In this document: positions 8,037-14,487 of the stretch, piece after piece
Position numbering within the stretch: position 1 is the stretch's first letter
Layout of the letters: each line of letters begins with the position of its first letter
Assembly (NCBI GenBank): GCA_947585065.1
Contig: CANPWX010000007.1
Location: 1-19,274, forward strand
Source: an uncultured Bacilli bacterium
Lineage (GTDB): Bacteria; Bacillota_I; Bacilli_A; RF39; UBA660
Direction of reading: 5' to 3'
DNA: 19,274 nucleotides
Translations under genes and position numbers: made by a program
Notes under the pieces: model-generated
What the model was told of the DNA's origin: nothing
Seen by the model: only the letters and a program-made list of their open reading frames with translations
Database searches by the model: none

Positions 8037-8947
8037 CGTATGATACTTTCTAATACATCAGCGAGTATCATTACTGTATTTGTAACCTCGCTTATTTTAT
8101 TATATTGCCCGCCGATTTCAATTAGAATTGTTTTGGTTGAAAAATTTTGATTAAATATGGCCTTTGGTCCACTTCCTCCTTTTGTTAAAACACCTCTGGA
8201 TAATCCTGGCATTTTTTCATTTAATAAATCGTTTACTCTATTTGCTAGGGCAAGATTTTCTTCATAGTGTTCATGATCAATACCTATTACAAACATAATC
8301 TTGGCATATCGTCTTCCATTTTGTTCTAAATAGGAAATGTCATATGGAAGAGCATCACGGTGCAAATCAATAAAATATTCTAAACTTGGATTTTGTTCTA
8401 AAGCAGAAGTCATTAGCATTTTACTCGCGACATAGCTATATTCATAATCCCAATTATTGGCATGAATAATCTCACTTATGGAATTGGTTTCAACCATCGT
8501 AGGTATTCCTTTTTTATTTAATTCTTCTCTTAATTTATAGGAAGATAACATTACTGTAGGTATTTTGTTGTATTCATTTTCACTGTCATTTACATATTCT
8601 TCTGTCTGATGAGAATTATATAAATACACAATTGGTTCTTTTTTATTTTCTTCAGGACTTGGATCTTCTATGTATTCTCCTTTGGATGGATCATTATTTC
8701 TATCCTCTTCTTTTGTTATTTCTTGAGAACCAATTGTATAATTCAAAAGAAAATCTAATAAAGTTGTTTGTTCGGTTACTCTTGTGTTTCCTGGAAAAGT
8801 CGAGCGAATGAAGAAATTTAAAACTTGGTTATTATGAAACCAGGAAGAAAAAAAGGAAAGTGAGACGGCAAACGAGACAGTTCCTAAGAATAAAACCCAA
8901 AATATTTTACTTCTTTTCTTTGCTTTTTTGCTTTTAAAATATTTCAC
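8033..8947 (-). CDS. spoIIP: Stage II sporulation protein P (SpoIIP), peptidoglycan hydrolase of engulfment
   Basis: SpoIIP is the amidase/endopeptidase of the DMP complex (SpoIID, SpoIIM, SpoIIP) that thins septal peptidoglycan during forespore engulfment. The 304-residue protein has a basic N-terminus and a transmembrane anchor at about 16-36. The SpoIIP catalytic domain follows: YNSHQTEEY (His113, Glu116), FIDLHRDALP (His196) and KTILIEIGG near 277. B. subtilis SpoIIP is about 400 residues, so the linker between anchor and domain is shortened here. The frame can open at GTG 8956, but AGGTGA overlapping that codon is a ribosome binding site spaced five bases from GTG 8947, so I choose the latter. 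It follows gpr, as in Bacillus. A TATAAT lies upstream at 8965-8970, without a clear -35. Confidence 0.93.
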   Translation of the reverse strand: MKYFKSKKAKKRSKIFWVLFLGTVSFAVSLSFFSSWFHNNQVLNFFIRSTFPGNTRVTEQTTLLDFLLNYTIGSQEITKEEDRNNDPSKGEYIEDPSPEENKKEPIVYLYNSHQTEEYVNDSENEYNKIPTVMLSSYKLREELNKKGIPTMVETNSISEIIHANNWDYEYSYVASKMLMTSALEQNPSLEYFIDLHRDALPYDISYLEQNGRRYAKIMFVIGIDHEHYEENLALANRVNDLLNEKMPGLSRGVLTKGGSGPKAIFNQNFSTKTILIEIGGQYNKISEVTNTVMILADVLESIIR

Positions 8948-9001
8948 TTTGATCACCTAATAGTATTATATAAGATGAAAAGTAAAAAACTTGTCGAAGT
9001 A

Positions 9002-9736
9002 TTAGAAAAATAGAATTTGTTTAATAGCATTTGCTATTACTTCGGATAAAATGGATAAATCCATATCTAAATTATATTTCGTAACCATCATATTTTCGTT
9101 TTTCCATATGGTTGGAAGTCCAATGGATAAAACAGGAACAGAAAATGTTTCTTTATCAATTTTTTTATTGCTGCGTAGTTCATTTGCAAATATAATTCCA
9201 CAGTCATTTAATTCTATCGAACGATTAATGTATTTCAATTCCTTTGTAAGAAAACTATCTATTAATACAATAACATCTGGATTTAAGTGATTTACAACCA
9301 TTTCAATTAATTTAAATGAGGATATTCCTGTTTTATTTGTTGTTTCTGGAGTAAATAATGCCACTTTTGGGATAGTTAAAAAATCATTATAATTATTTGT
9401 GGCAATGAGATTATTTACTACTTTTACTCCAAAAGAATCAGCCAAAAGAGAAGAATTACCTAATCCGATGAATAATATTGGCCCAGTATGCTGATATTTT
9501 GCTAGAAATGTTTTAAATATTTTGGCAAAATTTTTTTGTAAGTCTTCTTTTCTCTTATAAATAATTGAATCATCAAAATGAATTGTATAATAATCTCCTT
9601 TTTTGGTTTTCCAATTTTTTTCGTCTTTTTCAGTAATTAAAAAATGTTTCATAATTAAATTTTTTTCTTTTTTCTTACTGATTAATTTTTCTTTTTCTGG
9701 AGGTATCCCTGCATCTAAAATAAAATTTTGTTTCAT
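9002..9736 (-). CDS. gpr: Spore germination protease GPR (short form)
   Basis: GPR degrades small acid-soluble spore proteins at germination, releasing spore DNA. GLGNSSLLADSFGVKVVNNL corresponds to the family's GLGN..VTPDALGPKVV motif. VIVLIDSF matches the AIDAL block, and VPVLSIGLPT matches IPVIAIGVPT. Counted from the ATG used here, the two aspartates expected for this acid-type protease are Asp100 (ADSFG) and Asp160 (LIDSF). At 244 residues it is far shorter than the roughly 370-residue Bacillus enzyme: the N-terminal propeptide, a central loop and the C-terminal extension are reduced or missing. An ATG at 9748 is in frame, but it lies at or before the start expected from the sigma-G-like promoter at 9752-9780. 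ATG 9736 has GGTGA upstream, so I use it. Confidence 0.85.
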   Translation of the reverse strand: MKQNFILDAGIPPEKEKLISKKKEKNLIMKHFLITEKDEKNWKTKKGDYYTIHFDDSIIYKRKEDLQKNFAKIFKTFLAKYQHTGPILFIGLGNSSLLADSFGVKVVNNLIATNNYNDFLTIPKVALFTPETTNKTGISSFKLIEMVVNHLNPDVIVLIDSFLTKELKYINRSIELNDCGIIFANELRSNKKIDKETFSVPVLSIGLPTIWKNENMMVTKYNLDMDLSILSEVIANAIKQILFF

Positions 9737-9751
9737 TTCATTCACCATTAT

Positions 9752-9780
9752 CAGTATGAAACATTTTTTTTAATTTATTC
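9752..9780 (-). promoter_or_regulatory. Sigma-G/F-like forespore promoter of gpr
   Basis: On the minus strand GAATA (9776-9780) and CATACTG (9752-9758) are separated by 17 bases. This closely fits the forespore sigma-G/sigma-F pattern (TGAATA-like -35, CATACTA-like -10), and gpr is a classic sigma-F/sigma-G target in Bacillus. It places the transcription start near 9745. Confidence 0.6.
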
Positions 9781-9791
9781 TTTGACTTAAT

Positions 9792-10235
9792 TTAATTTAA
9801 TTTTTCTTTTACTTTTTTACTTACGATTGACATATCGGCAACGGTTCCAATCTTCTCTGTTAAATATTTCATAACTTTTCCCATTTCTTTTATAGATTCT
9901 GGTTTTAATTCTTCGAGTGCTTTATCAATTTCTTGTTCTATTTCTTCTTCACTTAATTCTTGAGGTAAATAAGATTTTAATATATCGATTTCTTTTTCCA
10001 TCGACTGTACTTCTTCCATTTTATTGTATTTTTTATATTCTTCTATACTATCTTTTCTTTGTTTTACATTTCTTTTTATTACAGTAATAATTTCATTTTC
10101 TTCTAATTCCTTTTTTAAGGCTATTTTTTCTAATTGCAATGCACTTTTTAACATACGAATTACAGATAAACGAAATTTATCTTGACTTTTCATACTTTCT
10201 TTTAAATCATTATTTATTCTATCCATTAAATTCAT
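9792..10235 (-). CDS. yqeY: GatB/YqeY domain protein
   Basis: A 147-residue YqeY-type protein, homologous to the tRNA-binding tail domain of the GatB/GatE amidotransferase subunit. Its biological role is unsettled; a tRNA-linked function is inferred from the homology. The sequence shows the family layout: DRINNDLKESMKSQDKFRLSVIRMLKSAL at the N-terminus, then IDILKSYLPQELSEEEIE and IKEMGKVMKYLTEKIGTVADMSIVSKKVKEKL. Length is standard for stand-alone YqeY. A strong GGGAGGAA ribosome binding site precedes the ATG. It follows rpsU, as in Bacillus, but is separated from it by a terminator and its own promoter. Confidence 0.92.
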   Translation of the reverse strand: MNLMDRINNDLKESMKSQDKFRLSVIRMLKSALQLEKIALKKELEENEIITVIKRNVKQRKDSIEEYKKYNKMEEVQSMEKEIDILKSYLPQELSEEEIEQEIDKALEELKPESIKEMGKVMKYLTEKIGTVADMSIVSKKVKEKLN

Positions 10236-10261
10236 TTGTGATTCCTCCCATTTCTTTTTTT

Positions 10262-10291
10262 ATTTTATCACATCTCTATTCTTTTTATCAA
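10262..10291 (-). promoter_or_regulatory. Promoter of yqeY (extended -10)
   Basis: On the minus strand TTGATA (10286-10291), an 18-base spacer and TAAAAT (10262-10267) preceded by TGA give a sigma-A promoter with an extended -10 (TGn). It sits just beyond the rpsU terminator and about 27 bases before the yqeY start. Confidence 0.55.
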
Positions 10292-10298
10292 TCCTATT

Positions 10299-10329
10299 TT
10301 AAAAAAAGATTGCTTTCACTTGCAATCTT
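10299..10329 (-). terminator. Rho-independent terminator of rpsU
   Basis: On the minus strand AAGATTGC (10322-10329) pairs perfectly with GCAATCTT (10306-10313) around an eight-base loop, followed by a run of seven T. The 5' arm overlaps the rpsU TAA stop codon (10328-10330). Confidence 0.88.
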
Positions 10330-10519
10330 AATAATTTCTATGTTTTCTTGAATTACGAATATTTTTCTTTTTTTCTTCTCTTCTTTTTACTCCAGGTTTT
10401 TCATAATGTTTTCTTTTCTTTAATTCTGAAGGGACACCACTTCTTGCAACTGCAACTTTAAATCTACGAATTGCTTTGTCAATATCTCCATCTTTGACAA
10501 TTACTTTATTAGAATTCAT
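10328..10519 (-). CDS. rpsU: 30S ribosomal protein S21
   Basis: S21 (bS21) binds the 30S platform near the anti-Shine-Dalgarno end of 16S rRNA and helps initiation. The 63-residue protein has the diagnostic DIDKAIRRFKVAVARSGVPSELKKRKHYEKP arrangement and a basic C-terminal tail (RREEKKKNIRNSRKHR). A strong AAGGGAGGGA ribosome binding site precedes the ATG. It is transcribed from its own extended -10 promoter and ends in a terminator overlapping its stop codon, so it appears to be monocistronic. Confidence 0.96.
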   Translation of the reverse strand: MNSNKVIVKDGDIDKAIRRFKVAVARSGVPSELKKRKHYEKPGVKRREEKKKNIRNSRKHRNY

Positions 10520-10553
10520 CTTTTAATCCCTCCCTTCACATTTACTACAACTG

Positions 10554-10582
10554 ATTATAACACCTTGATTTTGAACAAGCAA
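10554..10582 (-). promoter_or_regulatory. Promoter of rpsU (extended -10)
   Basis: On the minus strand TTGCTT (10577-10582), a 17-base spacer and TATAAT (10554-10559) preceded by TGT form a strong sigma-A promoter with an extended -10, in the 107-base gap between frr and rpsU. Confidence 0.75.
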
Positions 10583-10626
10583 GAGGAAACTGCAAATTTT
10601 TCTTGGAAAAGTTCCATTTTTTGCAT

Positions 10627-11154
10627 TTAAACACTCATTAATTCCGTTTCTTTTTCTTTCATTTTGTCATCTACTATTTTATTATATTTTTGAATTAGTT
10701 CTTGAATGTCTTCTAATTCTCTTTTTTCTTCGTCTTCTGGCATTTCTAATTTTTTTATTTCGTTGTTGGCATCTTGTCTGATATTTCGAAGAGCAACTTT
10801 GGCTTCTTCACAAGCATTTTTAGCCATTTTTACATATTCTTTTCTTCTCTCTTCCGTTAATTCAGGAATGGTTAATATAATTATTTCCCCATTATTTGTT
10901 GGTGTAATTCCTAAATTTGCTTCATTAATGGAACGTTCCATTTCTTTTAAAACTCCACGATCAAAAGGCTTGATAAAAAGTTGTCTTGCTTCAGGAACGG
11001 TTATATTGGCAAGGCTTTGAATTGGCGTTTTTGATCCATAATATTCTACCATTATACCATTTAACATCGATGGGTTGGCTCTTCCTGCTCGAATATTTAA
11101 AAGTTTATTTTCTAAACTTTCTATTGTTTTTTTCATCATTTGTTCTACATTCAT
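10627..11154 (-). CDS. frr: Ribosome recycling factor
   Basis: RRF, with EF-G, splits post-termination ribosomes. The 175-residue protein has the family features: LLNIRAGRANPSML near residues 18-31, VEYYGSKTPIQSLANITVPEAR, the RSINEANLGITPTNNG segment and ELTEERRKEYVKMAKN of the three-helix domain. It is about ten residues shorter than Bacillus RRF, missing a few at the N-terminus. GAGGAAAAAAT precedes the ATG. It lies 18 bases after the second thioredoxin-like gene and shares that unit's promoter. pyrH, which usually sits between tsf and frr, is absent here. Confidence 0.96.
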   Translation of the reverse strand: MNVEQMMKKTIESLENKLLNIRAGRANPSMLNGIMVEYYGSKTPIQSLANITVPEARQLFIKPFDRGVLKEMERSINEANLGITPTNNGEIIILTIPELTEERRKEYVKMAKNACEEAKVALRNIRQDANNEIKKLEMPEDEEKRELEDIQELIQKYNKIVDDKMKEKETELMSV

Positions 11155-11172
11155 ATTTTTTCCTCTTTCTTT

Positions 11173-11694
11173 TTATAACTTTTTTATAAATTCTTCTAAT
11201 TCATTTTTTTCTTTTTTCCCCACTAGTTCTTGATCTAATAATCCATTTTTAAAATACATTAAGTATGGGGTATACCCTAAATGTTTTTGCAATCTTTCAT
11301 CCATTTGTTTTAGGTATTCATAGTCTTTACTTTTTTCATCGATTATTTCACGATCTATATAATATATTTTTAAATCATAGAGTTCCATCATTTCTTTTAA
11401 ATTTGGAAGATATCGTTCACAAGTTTCACAAAAATTTCGAGATGATAGTAACAAGAAAGAATCTTTTCTTTCTATTTTTTCTCTTACTTGATTTATAGTT
11501 AATTCTTCTAAAAAATCAATTTGATATTTTTCTTTTGGATTTTCGCCAAAGACTGAATTATTTTCATTTGGAGCTTGTCTAATAAAATGAAGGGCGATTT
11601 GATCTCCAAAAGCTAGTAAGAGAAGGACTCCTATAAATAAAATACAATAGGCGATTTCTTTTTGACGTTCATTTAAATTTATATGATCTTTCAT
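11173..11694 (-). CDS. Membrane-anchored thioredoxin-fold protein with CETC active site
   Basis: A 173-residue protein with an N-terminal transmembrane helix at about 14-30 and an extracytoplasmic thioredoxin fold. LLSSRNFCETC (Cys89-x-x-Cys92) stands where thioredoxins have WCxxC, and YTPYLMYFKNG supplies the cis-proline (Pro143) strand followed by the usual turn. It is likely a thiol-disulfide oxidoreductase or thioredoxin-like accessory protein acting outside the membrane; its substrate is unknown. The frame can open 13 codons earlier, but AGGGG stands eight bases before ATG 11694, which overlaps the stop of the upstream gene (ATGA), so I choose that start. Its partner upstream has the same layout but no cysteines. 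Confidence 0.78.
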   Translation of the reverse strand: MKDHINLNERQKEIAYCILFIGVLLLLAFGDQIALHFIRQAPNENNSVFGENPKEKYQIDFLEELTINQVREKIERKDSFLLLSSRNFCETCERYLPNLKEMMELYDLKIYYIDREIIDEKSKDYEYLKQMDERLQKHLGYTPYLMYFKNGLLDQELVGKKEKNELEEFIKKL

Positions 11695-12296
11695 GCTATT
11701 TCCCCTAAAAAAGATGAGAATATGTTCTTCCATTCTTCTTTCTTTCTATTTTTCTTAGCATTTGTCCAATAACTGGTAACAGTTTTATCTCCTTCAATAA
11801 TTGATGTTTCATCATCATAATATAAAATTTCTCCATTTTTTACAACAACGAGCGTTGGTGCATAGATGTTAATTGTCTCATCATCTAAAACTTTTAGATA
11901 AGGAGTTAATAATTCAACAATATTTTCATAAGTTTGACTTGCTCTTTTTCGATCATTTAAAATATTATAATAGTAAATTTCTTTAATATTACTTTCTCTC
12001 GCGGCATCGTTTAAAATATCTGCATATATGGAACTCCATTTGTTTTCTTTAAACCCCATAAATACTATGGCACTTCCTGAATTTAATGTTTCTAATATTT
12101 CTTTGGCAGTTTTATATACAAAAACGTTTTCAGTAGTTATACCATATTCTTCGGTAAAAGCTTCATTATCTTTCAAATCATTTTGTTTTTGATAATTTTT
12201 AGTTCCTAAATAAATAAAAGCCGCGATCAAAAAGATAAAGCTTGCTATATAAAAGATTTTTTGATAAATATTCATTGGTTTTTTATTTACTTTCAT
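11691..12296 (-). CDS. Membrane-anchored thioredoxin-like protein lacking active-site cysteines
   Basis: A 201-residue protein with a basic N-terminus, a transmembrane helix at about 13-30 and an extracytoplasmic domain with the thioredoxin pattern. AIVFMGFKENKWS at 76-88 takes the place of the strand and CxxC loop, and IYAPTLVVVKNGEILYY at 144-160 gives the cis-proline (Pro147) strand. The protein contains no cysteine at all, so it cannot do thiol exchange. The fold resembles bacteriocin-transport accessory (PedB-like) proteins and may serve as a scaffold or partner for the CETC protein encoded directly downstream. It begins a promoter-driven unit after the tsf terminator. The function is an inference from the fold pattern only. 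Confidence 0.72.
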   Translation of the reverse strand: MKVNKKPMNIYQKIFYIASFIFLIAAFIYLGTKNYQKQNDLKDNEAFTEEYGITTENVFVYKTAKEILETLNSGSAIVFMGFKENKWSSIYADILNDAARESNIKEIYYYNILNDRKRASQTYENIVELLTPYLKVLDDETINIYAPTLVVVKNGEILYYDDETSIIEGDKTVTSYWTNAKKNRKKEEWKNIFSSFLGEIA

Positions 12297-12320
12297 ACTT
12301 TAACACTCCTCTTAAGTAAT

Positions 12321-12329
12321 ATTATAGCA
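12321..12329 (-). promoter_or_regulatory. Extended -10 promoter of the thioredoxin-like/frr unit
   Basis: On the minus strand TGC precedes TATAAT (12321-12326), a consensus extended -10. No good -35 hexamer is visible 17 bases upstream (TTTTCT), where the sequence is also the T-tract of the tsf terminator. It lies about 25 bases before the start at 12296. Confidence 0.6.
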
Positions 12330-12340
12330 ATTTTTTTGAT

Positions 12341-12372
12341 TGAAGAAAAGACACTCTCCCAAAAAAGTGTCT
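12341..12372 (-). terminator. Rho-independent terminator of rpsB-tsf
   Basis: On the minus strand AGACACT (12366-12372) pairs perfectly with AGTGTCT (12349-12355) around a ten-base loop, followed by TTTTCTTCA. It starts 12 bases after the tsf stop. Confidence 0.8.
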
Positions 12373-12384
12373 ATCCTTTGTTAA

Positions 12385-13257
12385 TTATCCTTTTACTTGT
12401 TTCATAACTTCTTCTGCAAAATCATCGCTGCGTTTTTCCATACCTTCTCCAACTTCATAACGAATGGCATGAATAATTTCTCCCCCATGATTTTTTACAT
12501 AGTTTGAAACGCTGATGTTCCCATCTTTAATAAATGCTTGTTCCGTTAAACAAATTTCTTTATAGAATTTTTGAATACGACCAGCAACCATTTTTTCTGC
12601 GATATCAGCCGGTTTTCCTTCATTCATAGCAAGCTCTTTTTGAATTTGTTTTTCTTTTTCTAATACTTCTTCTGGAACATCGGCAGGAAATACATATTCA
12701 GGACGCATAGCAGCTTGTTGCATTGCAACATCTTTGGCAACATTTTCATCGGCACCTTTTAGAACAACTAGGCTCGCGATTTTACCACCCATATGTAAGT
12801 AAGATCCAAAACATTCTCCTTCATTTAATGAAACTATTTCAAAACGACGTAATGATAATTTTTCACCAATTTTTGCAGTTTTCGCGATAATTAAATCTTT
12901 TACAGTACCATCTTCACAAGGAACTTCTAATGCTTCTTCTAAAGTTTTCGCATCGCTTTTTAATAAAGCATTGCCAATAGAATCAATCATATTTTTAAAT
13001 TCTTCATTTTTACTTACAAAATCAGTCTCAGAATTTACTTCTAAAATGACAGCTTTTTTTCCATCTACAAAAATATTTGCTAATCCTTCTGCAGCAATTC
13101 TACTTTCTTTTTTACTTGCTTTAGCAATTCCTTTTTCTCTTAAATAATCCTCTGCCGCAGCCATGTCTCCATTTGTTTCAGAAAGAGCTTTTTTGCAATC
13201 CATCATGCCTGCGCCTGTTTTTTCTCTTAAATTTTTAACCATTTCAGCAGTAATCAT
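12385..13257 (-). CDS. tsf: Elongation factor Ts
   Basis: EF-Ts is the guanine nucleotide exchange factor of EF-Tu. The 290-residue protein is full length. The N-terminal UBA-like domain contains LREKTGAGMMDCKKALSET at about 9-27. The core has LEVNSETDFVSKNEEF, IGEKLSLRRFE and the MQQAAMRPEYV segment, and the C-terminus has the conserved LTEQAFIKDGNISVSNYV. AAAGGAAA precedes the ATG. The gene follows rpsB by 15 bases in the usual order and ends in a strong terminator. Confidence 0.97.
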   Translation of the reverse strand: MITAEMVKNLREKTGAGMMDCKKALSETNGDMAAAEDYLREKGIAKASKKESRIAAEGLANIFVDGKKAVILEVNSETDFVSKNEEFKNMIDSIGNALLKSDAKTLEEALEVPCEDGTVKDLIIAKTAKIGEKLSLRRFEIVSLNEGECFGSYLHMGGKIASLVVLKGADENVAKDVAMQQAAMRPEYVFPADVPEEVLEKEKQIQKELAMNEGKPADIAEKMVAGRIQKFYKEICLTEQAFIKDGNISVSNYVKNHGGEIIHAIRYEVGEGMEKRSDDFAEEVMKQVKG

Positions 13258-13272
13258 ATTTGTTTTTCCTTT

Positions 13273-14196
13273 CTATTTTAAAGCATTGATTAATTCGTCT
13301 TTTTTCATACTAGAGTATCCTTTAACACCTTGTTCTTTGGCAATATTTTTAAGTTCTGCTAAAGTCATACTCGAATAATCTTTTGTTTCTTCCTTTATTT
13401 CTTCTACTTTTTCAACTGGAACTTTTTCTTCGTCTTTTACTTCTTCTTGTTTTTCTGTTTTTTCTTCTTTTTCTTCTGAAGCTTTATCTTCTTCTGTTAC
13501 GTAATCAACAAGTTCTAAACCATTGGCTTCACAAATAGCATTATTTAACGCGCCAATTACAACTTTAATTGCACGTACAGCATCATCATTTCCTGGAATT
13601 ACATAATCCACATCATCTGGATCACAGTTGGTATCAATTAAACCAAATACTGGAATATTTAATTTTCTTGCTTCACGAATAGCATTAACTTCTTTTTTTG
13701 AATCAATAATAATTAATGCTTGTGGTAATTTTACCATATCACGAATACCAGATAAAAGACGATTTAATTTATCATATTCTTTTCTAAGTCCAATTACTTC
13801 TTTTTTTGGTAATACGTCAAAGATTCCTTCTTTTTCCATATTTTCGATTTCTTCCAAACGACTTACACGTTTACGAATGGTACGGAAATTTGTAAGAGTT
13901 CCTCCAAGCCAACGTTCTGTAACATAGTATGAATGGCTTCTTTCTGCTTCCTCTTTCATTACTTCTCCAGCTTGTTTTTTTGTTCCAACAAATAGAAAAG
14001 TTCCTCCATTTTCTGCAATTGATTTCATTTCAGCATAAGCTGCTTCCATTCCTTCTACAGTTTTACCAAGATCAACGATATAAATATCATCTCTTGTTCC
14101 ATAAATATACGGTTTCATTTTTGGATTCCATCTTTTTGTTTGATGTCCAAAATGAACTCCAGCTTCTAATAATATACTTTTAGAAACTACGGCCAT
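13273..14196 (-). CDS. rpsB: 30S ribosomal protein S2 with acidic, SAP/Rho_N-like C-terminal extension
   Basis: S2 (uS2) binds 16S rRNA on the back of the 30S subunit and is needed for S1 docking. Residues 1 to about 234 are the standard core: GVHFGHQTKRWNPKMKPYIYG at 13-33, ERWLGGTLTNF at 94-104 and the FGLIDTNCDPDDVDYVIPGNDDA segment. An extra tail of about 70 residues follows. It is Glu/Lys-rich at 235-272 and ends in MTLAELKNIAKEQGVKGYSSMKKDELINALK (positions 277-307), a helix-turn-helix pattern typical of SAP/Rho_N-type nucleic-acid-binding motifs. YSSM occurs twice, at 274-277 and 294-297. A near-perfect AAGGAGGATG ribosome binding site sets the start. The gene is preceded by a structured leader and a strong promoter. 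Confidence 0.96.
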   Translation of the reverse strand: MAVVSKSILLEAGVHFGHQTKRWNPKMKPYIYGTRDDIYIVDLGKTVEGMEAAYAEMKSIAENGGTFLFVGTKKQAGEVMKEEAERSHSYYVTERWLGGTLTNFRTIRKRVSRLEEIENMEKEGIFDVLPKKEVIGLRKEYDKLNRLLSGIRDMVKLPQALIIIDSKKEVNAIREARKLNIPVFGLIDTNCDPDDVDYVIPGNDDAVRAIKVVIGALNNAICEANGLELVDYVTEEDKASEEKEEKTEKQEEVKDEEKVPVEKVEEIKEETKDYSSMTLAELKNIAKEQGVKGYSSMKKDELINALK

Positions 14197-14311
14197 AAAA
14201 ACATCCTCCTTCGTTTTTCATCTGTATTTCATCTTCTCACCCTTTTCACTCTACGCCGAGAGCACTCGAAAAAGATAATCCGAAATACATGTTATTTGCT
14301 TTTAAAAAGCC
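14197..14311 (-). ncRNA. Structured 5' leader of rpsB (candidate S2 autoregulatory RNA)
   Basis: The roughly 115-base leader of the rpsB-tsf transcript folds into nested helices. TGTATTTC (14282-14289) pairs perfectly over eight bases with GAAATACA (14223-14230). Inside it CTTTTTC (14268-14274) pairs with GAAAAG (14242-14247), allowing one bulge. The apex has CTCT (14259-14262) pairing with AGAG (14249-14252) around loop CGGCGT. The structure ends just before AAGGAGG. No U-tract follows, so control would be at translation rather than termination. The fold was found by eye and is not matched to a known leader family. Confidence 0.5.
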
Positions 14312-14317
14312 AATGAT

Positions 14318-14346
14318 ATTGTAACAAATTTTAAGAAAATATACAA
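14318..14346 (-). promoter_or_regulatory. Promoter of rpsB-tsf (extended -10)
   Basis: On the minus strand TTGTAT (14341-14346), a 17-base spacer and TACAAT (14318-14323) preceded by TGT give a strong sigma-A promoter with an extended -10, fitting a highly expressed ribosomal operon. Confidence 0.75.
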
Positions 14347-14373
14347 GAAAAAAATGAAGTGTTGTTCTAAAGT

Positions 14374-14411
14374 GAAAAAGCATCATAAAATGAAACTTTC
14401 TTTAGATGATG
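14374..14411 (-). terminator. Possible terminator of the ABC-F/APH unit
   Basis: On the minus strand CATCAT (14406-14411) pairs with ATGATG (14381-14386), with a few extra A-T pairs inside, followed by CTTTTTC. The stem is AT-rich and the loop long, so this is a weak call. It lies between the decayed ABC-F fragment and the rpsB promoter. Confidence 0.35.
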
Positions 14412-14474
14412 TTCTTTGTAAAAATCATAATTTTTTAAAGCAATGTTCCTTGGTATTCTTTTAATACTTCTTCT
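14409..14474 (-). pseudogene. Decayed partial copy of the ABC-F gene 3' end
   Basis: Two blocks match the end of the intact ABC-F gene: 14409-14433 is identical to 15330-15354, and 14437-14474 matches 15440-15477 with one mismatch. The 85 bases that separate the blocks in the intact gene are replaced here by three T. On the minus strand the first block reads EEVLKEYQGTLL and then stops; NYDFYKEH follows in another frame. The APH(3') gene lies between this scar and the intact gene. It marks a past duplication and deletion, or the flank of an insertion. Confidence 0.85.
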
Positions 14475-14487
14475 CCTTAAATAATGA

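Noticed and set aside
8979..8997. Short hairpin ACTT-CGAC-AAGT followed by Ts after gpr
   Set aside because: The stem has only four base pairs; too weak to call a terminator between gpr and spoIIP.
8960..9001. Sigma-E promoter for spoIIP
   Set aside because: spoIIP is a sigma-E target in Bacillus, but no sequence here fits the sigma-E -35/-10 spacing; only a TATAAT without a good -35 is present.
10591..10625. Hairpin after frr: TGCAAA/TTTGCA outer and TGGAA/TTCCA inner pairs
   Set aside because: The inner loop is only three bases and no T-run follows on the minus strand, so it is not a convincing terminator. It lies upstream of the rpsU promoter, so it is not an rpsU leader either.
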